From: Aestuariibius violaceus
GTDB lineage: Bacteria > Pseudomonadota > Alphaproteobacteria > Rhodobacterales > Rhodobacteraceae
NCBI RefSeq assembly: GCF_040779325.2
Contig: NZ_JBFONT020000002.1
Span: 558,001 to 622,000, forward strand
Length of the DNA stretch: 64,000 nt
Direction of reading: 5' to 3'
Of this stretch, positions 59,843-64,000 are shown piece after piece. How positions within the stretch are numbered: the stretch's first letter is position 1; each line of letters begins with the position of its first letter. The translations under genes were made by a program, and so were the position numbers. Under the pieces are notes generated by a model. That model had not been told where the DNA came from and ran no database searches. It saw nothing but the letters and a program-made list of their open reading frames with translations.

Positions 59843-60685
59843 CTAGAGCGGTTTTTCCGCCGGTTTGCGCCCCGAAACGACACGATCGCGGCCATCGAGG
59901 TCGGGGGGGATGGCGATATCCGCGAACCCCGCTGCCCGGAAAAGCGCCGAGACCTCAGGCCCTTGCGCCGCCCCGACCTCGACCATCAGGCGGCCACCTG
60001 GCGCGAGGCGATCCATCGCGCCCGGCACGATGATCCGGTAGGCGGACAGGCCGTCGCCCCCGTCGGTCAGCGCGACGCGCGGCTCGTGGCGCAGTTCGGG
60101 GGCAAGATCGGCCATCTCGGCCTCGGCGATATAGGGCGGATTGGAGACGATCAGGTCGAACGGCCCCTCGATGCCGGCATACCAGTCGCCCTGCCGAAGC
60201 TCTGCCCTCTCCCGAAGCTCCAGGCGCGCCCGGTTTTCCGCGGCCACCGACAGCGCATCGCCGGAGGTATCGACGCCGAGGCCCGTCGCCTCCGGCCGCT
60301 CGGCCAGCAGCGTCAGCAGGATACAGCCGGATCCGACGCCGAGGTCGAGCACGCGCCTGAAGGGACGCTCCAGCGCGGCGGCGACCAGGATTTCGGTTTC
60401 TGGCCGCGGGTCGAGCACCGCATCCGTCACGGTGAAATCCCGCCCGTAGAAGGCCCGCCGGCCGGTCAGGTGCGAGACGGGTATGCGTTTGCACCGCTTG
60501 GCGACGAGCGCTTCGAACGCCTCTTCCGCCGCCGGCGTCATCGACTCTGGCAGGACCAGCGTCACACGGTCTGCCGCGATCCCTGTGGCGGCAGCGAAGA
60601 GCCGCCGCGCGTCACGTACCGCGTCTTCGACCCCTGCCGCCTTCAGCCGCCGCGCCGCCTGCGCGACCGCGCGGGTGCCGGTCAC
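59843..60685 (-). CDS. prmC: Peptide chain release factor N5-glutamine methyltransferase
   Basis: This 280-residue HemK-family enzyme methylates the Gln of the GGQ motif in release factors. It has an N-terminal helical domain (about 1-75), then the Rossmann methyltransferase with VLDLGVGSGCILLTLL and the catalytic NPPY in DLIVSNPPYIAE. Its GTG start overlaps the prfA stop by 4 bp (GTGA), coupling the enzyme to one of its substrates. The other substrate, prfB, is 51 kb away in this window. Confidence 0.95.
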   Translation of the reverse strand: MTGTRAVAQAARRLKAAGVEDAVRDARRLFAAATGIAADRVTLVLPESMTPAAEEAFEALVAKRCKRIPVSHLTGRRAFYGRDFTVTDAVLDPRPETEILVAAALERPFRRVLDLGVGSGCILLTLLAERPEATGLGVDTSGDALSVAAENRARLELRERAELRQGDWYAGIEGPFDLIVSNPPYIAEAEMADLAPELRHEPRVALTDGGDGLSAYRIIVPGAMDRLAPGGRLMVEVGAAQGPEVSALFRAAGFADIAIPPDLDGRDRVVSGRKPAEKPL

Positions 60686-61734
60686 GCCATCTCTGCCAGC
60701 ATCCCGGCCTGCGCGTCGGCGATCAGCGCGTCGATGAACTCGTCCAGATCGCCGGCCATGACCTGATCGAGCTTGTAGAGCGTCAGGTTGATCCGGTGAT
60801 CCGTCACGCGCCCCTGCGGGAAATTGTAGGTGCGGATCCGTTCCGACCGGTCGCCGGATCCGACCTGCCCCTTGCGGGCCTCGGACCGCTCGGCATCGAT
60901 GCGGCTGCGTTCCATATCATAGAGGCGCGCCCGCAGGACCTGCATCGCGATCTCGCGGTTGCGGTGCTGGGATTTCTCGGACGAGGTCACGACGATCCCG
61001 GTCGGGATATGGGTGATCCGCACCGCCGAATCGGTGGTGTTCACATGCTGTCCGCCCGCCCCGGACGACCGCATCGTGTCGATCCTGAGATCGTTCGCGG
61101 CGATCTCGATATCGACGTCCTCAGCCTCGGGCAGCACGGCGACCGTCGCTGCTGATGTATGGATCCGCCCGCCGCTTTCCGTCGCGGGGACGCGCTGCAC
61201 GCGGTGAACGCCGGATTCGTACTTGAGGCGGGCAAACACCCCCTCCCCCGCGATCCGGGCTGTCACCTCTTTGATCCCGCCGAGCTCTGTCGCCTGTTCC
61301 TCGATCGTCTCGAATTTCCAGCCCTTCGCCTCGGCATAGCGCTGATACATCCGGACGAGGTCGCCCGCGAATAGTGCCGCCTCTTCGCCGCCGGTGCCGG
61401 GACGGATCTCGATGATCGCAGGCCGCCCATCCGCCGCATCTTTCGGCAGGAGCGCGAGACGCAGCCGATGCTCCAGCTCGGGGCGTCGGGCTTTCAGCGC
61501 CGGGATCTCCTCCTCGGCCAGATCGCGCATCTCGGGGTCGGCCAGCATCGCCTCGGCCTCGGTCAGATCAGCTTCGAGCTGCCGGTAGGCGGCGATTTCC
61601 TCCACCACCGGTTTCAGCTCGGAATATTCCCGCGCGAGCGCAGCGATCTCGTCTCCGCCGGCGCCGCCGGCCATCTTCGCCTCCAGAAACTGGAAACGGT
61701 CAAGGATCTGGTCGAGTTTCTCGCGGGGCAGCAT
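60682..61734 (-). CDS. prfA: Peptide chain release factor 1
   Basis: This is a 350-residue class-I release factor for UAG and UAA. It shows GGQ in RSSGAGGQHVNTTDSAV, the PAT tripeptide in RVQRVPATESGGRIHTS that marks RF1, and EIRPGTGGEEAALFAGDL in domain 2. The ATG at 61734 (MLPREKLDQIL) fits the family. An ATG six codons earlier (61752) is possible. It is followed by prmC with overlapping start. Confidence 0.96.
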   Translation of the reverse strand: MLPREKLDQILDRFQFLEAKMAGGAGGDEIAALAREYSELKPVVEEIAAYRQLEADLTEAEAMLADPEMRDLAEEEIPALKARRPELEHRLRLALLPKDAADGRPAIIEIRPGTGGEEAALFAGDLVRMYQRYAEAKGWKFETIEEQATELGGIKEVTARIAGEGVFARLKYESGVHRVQRVPATESGGRIHTSAATVAVLPEAEDVDIEIAANDLRIDTMRSSGAGGQHVNTTDSAVRITHIPTGIVVTSSEKSQHRNREIAMQVLRARLYDMERSRIDAERSEARKGQVGSGDRSERIRTYNFPQGRVTDHRINLTLYKLDQVMAGDLDEFIDALIADAQAGMLAEMA

Positions 61735-61813
61735 CGGACTGATGTCCCCCATCGCCCCAGGGGCGTCAAGCACGGCATTTGGCGGATCGTAGGCAGCGTG
61801 CTATTGTCGGGCC

Positions 61814-62068
61814 ATGCGCACCGCTCTTGTCCTCCTCGCGCTCGCCGCGCCCGTGGCTGCCGATGTCAATCACAACGGCAAGACGATCGAGTGCTACTGT
61901 ACCGATACGGACGGGGCCCGCGTCGATATCGGCGGGGAGACCTGTCTTCGCGTCGATGGCCGGATGTTCATCGGCAGTTGCCAGATGTCGCTGAACGTGC
62001 CGATCTGGCGCGACACGGGACGCTCCTGCCTAACCGGCGCGGTAGATGTGCAGTCAAGCCAGGGCTGA
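61814..62068 (+). CDS. Small secreted cysteine-containing protein, unknown function
   Basis: This is an 84-residue product with a signal peptide (MRTALVLLALAAPVAA). The mature part has five cysteines (IECYCTDTDG, GETCLRV, IGSCQMS, RSCLTGA), compatible with two disulfides and one free thiol. It is a short β-rich domain of unrecognised family and probably periplasmic. It is divergent from prfA by 79 bp and has no clear strong ribosome site. Confidence 0.72.
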   Translation: MRTALVLLALAAPVAADVNHNGKTIECYCTDTDGARVDIGGETCLRVDGRMFIGSCQMSLNVPIWRDTGRSCLTGAVDVQSSQG

Positions 62069-62143
62069 CCTTCCGCTCATCGCGCCTCACAGCGCTCTTC
62101 GCTCAACGAGCGATGACGGCCGCAAGGACGGAAGAGCGGCCCG

Positions 62144-62554
62144 TCAGATCCCGGCCTCTTCCAGCCACCCTTCGATCCGCGCTTGATTCACGCCCATATC
62201 CGACCGCCCGAAGCGCAACCGCCCCTCGACCGTGAGCAAACCGTCCCGGTGAATCGCGGTCGTGTAATCCGGGAACCCCATCACCCGTGATCGCGTGACC
62301 CAGGTCACCATTCCGTCTTCGGGCGCGCCCGCAAGGCGTTGCGTCCGCGGCGTCGCCACGGCTACCGCATCAAGGTCGGCCAGAGCCTCCTCGCCTGCCT
62401 CGACAACGGCCATAAACGATCCCTCACCGGGATACTCGCCCGGCTCCCGTGTCTCCGGCGCGACGTGCCACACTGCCGGATCGGACGGCGCGAGCCGGAT
62501 ATAGGCCATACCGGCCGCAATCAGCACCAGAACAAGGATCAGGACAAATCGCAT
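62144..62554 (-). CDS. DUF1499 domain-containing protein
   Basis: This is a 136-residue protein with an N-terminal membrane anchor or signal (MRFVLILVLVLIAAGMAYI). The DUF1499 domain follows, with VTWVTRSRVMGFPDYTTAI and RLRFGRSDMGVNQARIEGWL, including the conserved S/R…D.G.N/V.R pattern. Function is unknown; it is common in proteobacteria and chloroplast-related proteins. It is downstream of the agmatinase-like gene on the same strand (68 nt gap). Confidence 0.85.
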   Translation of the reverse strand: MRFVLILVLVLIAAGMAYIRLAPSDPAVWHVAPETREPGEYPGEGSFMAVVEAGEEALADLDAVAVATPRTQRLAGAPEDGMVTWVTRSRVMGFPDYTTAIHRDGLLTVEGRLRFGRSDMGVNQARIEGWLEEAGI

Positions 62555-62622
62555 CGAGCGCGCTCCCTAGCTGAGGTCTGCCCCTCCCTATCCCGGCCCG
62601 TGCCCGCCCGCCAGCGGACATC

Positions 62623-63603
62623 TCAGCCCTCGGCAGAGCCGCGCTTCACTGCAAGGCGATGGCAATAGAGACACATCAGTTCCATCGCCGCGTGAGCGCC
62701 CGCAATCGCTGTTGCTCCGGTCGTGTCATAGGCCGGTGCCACCTCAACCACGTCCCCGCCCACCATGTCGATCCCACGGATATCCTTGAGCAATATATCC
62801 GCCTGCGCCGAACTCAGCCCGCCCCAGACCGGCGTCCCCGTCCCCGGCGCGAAGGCAGGATCGAGGCAATCGATGTCGAAGCTCAAATAGACCGGCCCGA
62901 TGCCCACGATCTCCTTCACCCGGCGGGCCACCGCCGCCGCGCCACGCTCATGCACCTCGCGCGCGGGGATCGTCGTCAGTTGCGGCCCGTCCCGGTTCAC
63001 CGTGCGGATGCCGACCTGGACCGACCGCTCCCGGTCGATCAGCCCCTCCGCCAGCGCCTTGGTGAACATCGTCCCGTGATCGATCCGCTCCGGATCGGGG
63101 TCAGGCCAGAGGTCGCTATGGGCATCGAACTGCAACAGCGCCACCGGCCCGAACCGCGCCGCATGGGCCCGCAGAACCGGCAGCGTCACCGAGTGATCGC
63201 CCCCCAAAACCAGCGCCCCCGCACCGGCCTCGAGGATCCCCGCCACATGCGCCTCGATCCGCCCCGGCACATCGGCGACCCGGGCATAATCGAAGGCCAT
63301 ATCCCCATAATCCACGACGTCGAAATCGCTCAGCGGATCGACGTCCCATCCATAGGGCGGATCGCAGGGCTGCAGGGTCGAGGCCTCGCGGATCGCCCGC
63401 GGCCCGAAGCGCGCGCCGGGCCGGTTCGTCACCGCCTGATCGAACGGCACCCCCGTCACCGCAAGATCGACGCCCGTCAGATCCTTCGTATAGGCCCGCC
63501 GCATAAAGGACAGCACACCGCCGAACGCGTTCTCATAGGCCAGCCCGCGGCGCTCGCCCGCCAGCGCGCGATCCACATCGGTTTCCGCATCCTTCAGCGC
63601 CAT
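62623..63603 (-). CDS. speB: Agmatinase / ureohydrolase family enzyme
   Basis: This is a 326-residue binuclear-manganese ureohydrolase. Metal motifs are GGDHSVTLP (His), LLQFDAHSDLWPD (DAHxD) and LSFDIDCLDPAFAPGTGTP (DIDxxDP, read as LSFDIDCLDP and AFAPGTGTP). The N-terminal TGVPFDQAVTNRPGARFGP is of the SpeB type. It would convert agmatine to putrescine and urea. Some homologues act on guanidinobutyrate or other guanidines, so the symbol is provisional. The ATG at 63603 follows GGGAGG with a 6-nt spacer. It is divergent from mazG. Confidence 0.88.
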   Translation of the reverse strand: MALKDAETDVDRALAGERRGLAYENAFGGVLSFMRRAYTKDLTGVDLAVTGVPFDQAVTNRPGARFGPRAIREASTLQPCDPPYGWDVDPLSDFDVVDYGDMAFDYARVADVPGRIEAHVAGILEAGAGALVLGGDHSVTLPVLRAHAARFGPVALLQFDAHSDLWPDPDPERIDHGTMFTKALAEGLIDRERSVQVGIRTVNRDGPQLTTIPAREVHERGAAAVARRVKEIVGIGPVYLSFDIDCLDPAFAPGTGTPVWGGLSSAQADILLKDIRGIDMVGGDVVEVAPAYDTTGATAIAGAHAAMELMCLYCHRLAVKRGSAEG

Positions 63604-63665
63604 CTGGTCCTCCCGCTCGGCCCCTGCTATCGGGCCGAGAGAACCCCATCGGCAAAGGGTCCGCA

Positions 63666-64000
63666 ATGTCCGACGATCCCCTGATCCACGATCCTGCGGG
63701 TGGCCTGCCTCGCCTCGTCCGCATCATGGAGCGTCTGCGCGACCCCCAGACGGGATGCCCCTGGGACGTCGAACAGACCTTCGACACCATCGCCCCCTAC
63801 TCGATCGAAGAAGCCTACGAAGTCGCCGACGCGATCGAACGCCGTGATTGGGACGATCTGAAGGGAGAGCTTGGGGACCTTCTCCTGCAGGTCGTCTATC
63901 ATTCCCAGATGGCGGCCGAGGATGGGCTTTTCGACATGCAGGACGTGATCCAGGCCGTCTCCGACAAGATGGTCGCGCGCCACCCCCATGTCTTCGGCGA
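63666..64000 (+). CDS. mazG: Nucleoside triphosphate pyrophosphohydrolase MazG (5' part, cut by window edge)
   Basis: The first 111 residues are visible and the frame is open at the window end. The N-terminal MazG domain is clear: RIMERLRDPQTGCPWDVEQT, the metal-binding EEAYEVADAIE (ExxE) and WDDLKGELGDLLLQVVYHSQ (ExxD), split as WDDLKGELGD and LLLQVVYHSQ. It hydrolyses non-canonical and excess NTPs to NMP and pyrophosphate. The ATG at 63666 starts the conserved family N-terminus. Confidence 0.94.
   Translation, partial: MSDDPLIHDPAGGLPRLVRIMERLRDPQTGCPWDVEQTFDTIAPYSIEEAYEVADAIERRDWDDLKGELGDLLLQVVYHSQMAAEDGLFDMQDVIQAVSDKMVARHPHVFG

Noticed and set aside
1..64000. tRNA, rRNA, prophage, insertion sequence or plasmid functions
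   Set aside because: No cloverleaf-like or rRNA sequence, integrase, transposase or replication gene was recognised in either strand.

Overview
This 64 kb window is a GC-rich piece of an alphaproteobacterial chromosome, almost certainly from the Rhodobacterales (Roseobacter/Rhodobacter group). The evidence is gene order. Amidase–PBP1A–RF2, RodZ-like–IspG, a seven-gene run lptF-lptG-lptD-surA-pdxA-rsmA preceded by pepA-holC, and prfA-prmC-DUF4167 are all arrangements typical of that order. ALA synthase (hemA, the Shemin pathway) and a M23 peptidase paired with bactofilin also fit. No rRNA, tRNA, CRISPR array, prophage or insertion sequence was seen. The species cannot be named from the sequence alone.

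Layout. 1-8.6 kb: a truncated AsmA-like gene, peroxiredoxin Bcp, a DUF455 ferritin-like protein, M23 peptidase plus bactofilin, a DHA2-type efflux pump, a DUF2189 membrane protein and prfB. 8.7-18.7 kb: PBP1A and its amidase, an aminotransferase, an M48 protease with TPR-like tail, a DsbA-like thioredoxin-fold protein, an SRPBCC protein, ispG and a RodZ-like protein. 18.8-27.4 kb: hemA, an M20 dipeptidase, a purple-acid-phosphatase-like enzyme, rluE and the transhydrogenase pntAB. 27.6-32.3 kb is accessory: an SDR with kynureninase and a GNAT enzyme, D-lyxose isomerase, a charged small secreted protein, a PuuD-like amidohydrolase and a small acidic protein. 32.3-40.3 kb: malate synthase G, a 565-bp repeat island, an SDR, azoR with divergent LysR, a serralysin-type RTX metalloprotease with a small secreted partner, a GlcG/HbpS-like protein, and two very small genes (a DUF2256 zinc-ribbon-like protein and a one-pass membrane protein). 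40.4-49.2 kb: pepN, a ParD-like antitoxin with a methionine aminopeptidase, a lower-GC orphan secreted protein, ppx/gppA, and a one-carbon cluster. 49.2-64 kb: holC, pepA, lptFGD-surA-pdxA-rsmA, a broken P-loop kinase, DUF4167, prmC, prfA, a Cys-rich secreted protein, DUF1499, an agmatinase-family enzyme and the start of mazG.

The strongest unexplained signals are in non-coding DNA. (1) Three perfect 22-bp palindromes lie at an exact 28-bp period (49113-49190). They share the centre TTCTAGAA but have different, internally matched arms. (2) A ~180-bp intergenic element is present twice, in opposite orientation (23552-23730 and 34602-34779). Each copy carries four GCCGAC-type iterons at an exact 11-bp period, and four flanking landmarks have conserved spacing. 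(3) Several families of short palindromic intergenic repeats sit at or over stop codons. (4) A ParD-like antitoxin gene with a perfect 9-bp-arm operator is coupled not to a toxin but to a methionine aminopeptidase.

Functionally the window is dominated by cell-envelope construction (peptidoglycan synthesis and hydrolysis, bactofilin, LPS export, outer-membrane protein folding), translation termination (prfA, prfB, prmC), peptidases, and central/cofactor metabolism (heme, isoprenoid, PLP, NADPH, glyoxylate, one-carbon).
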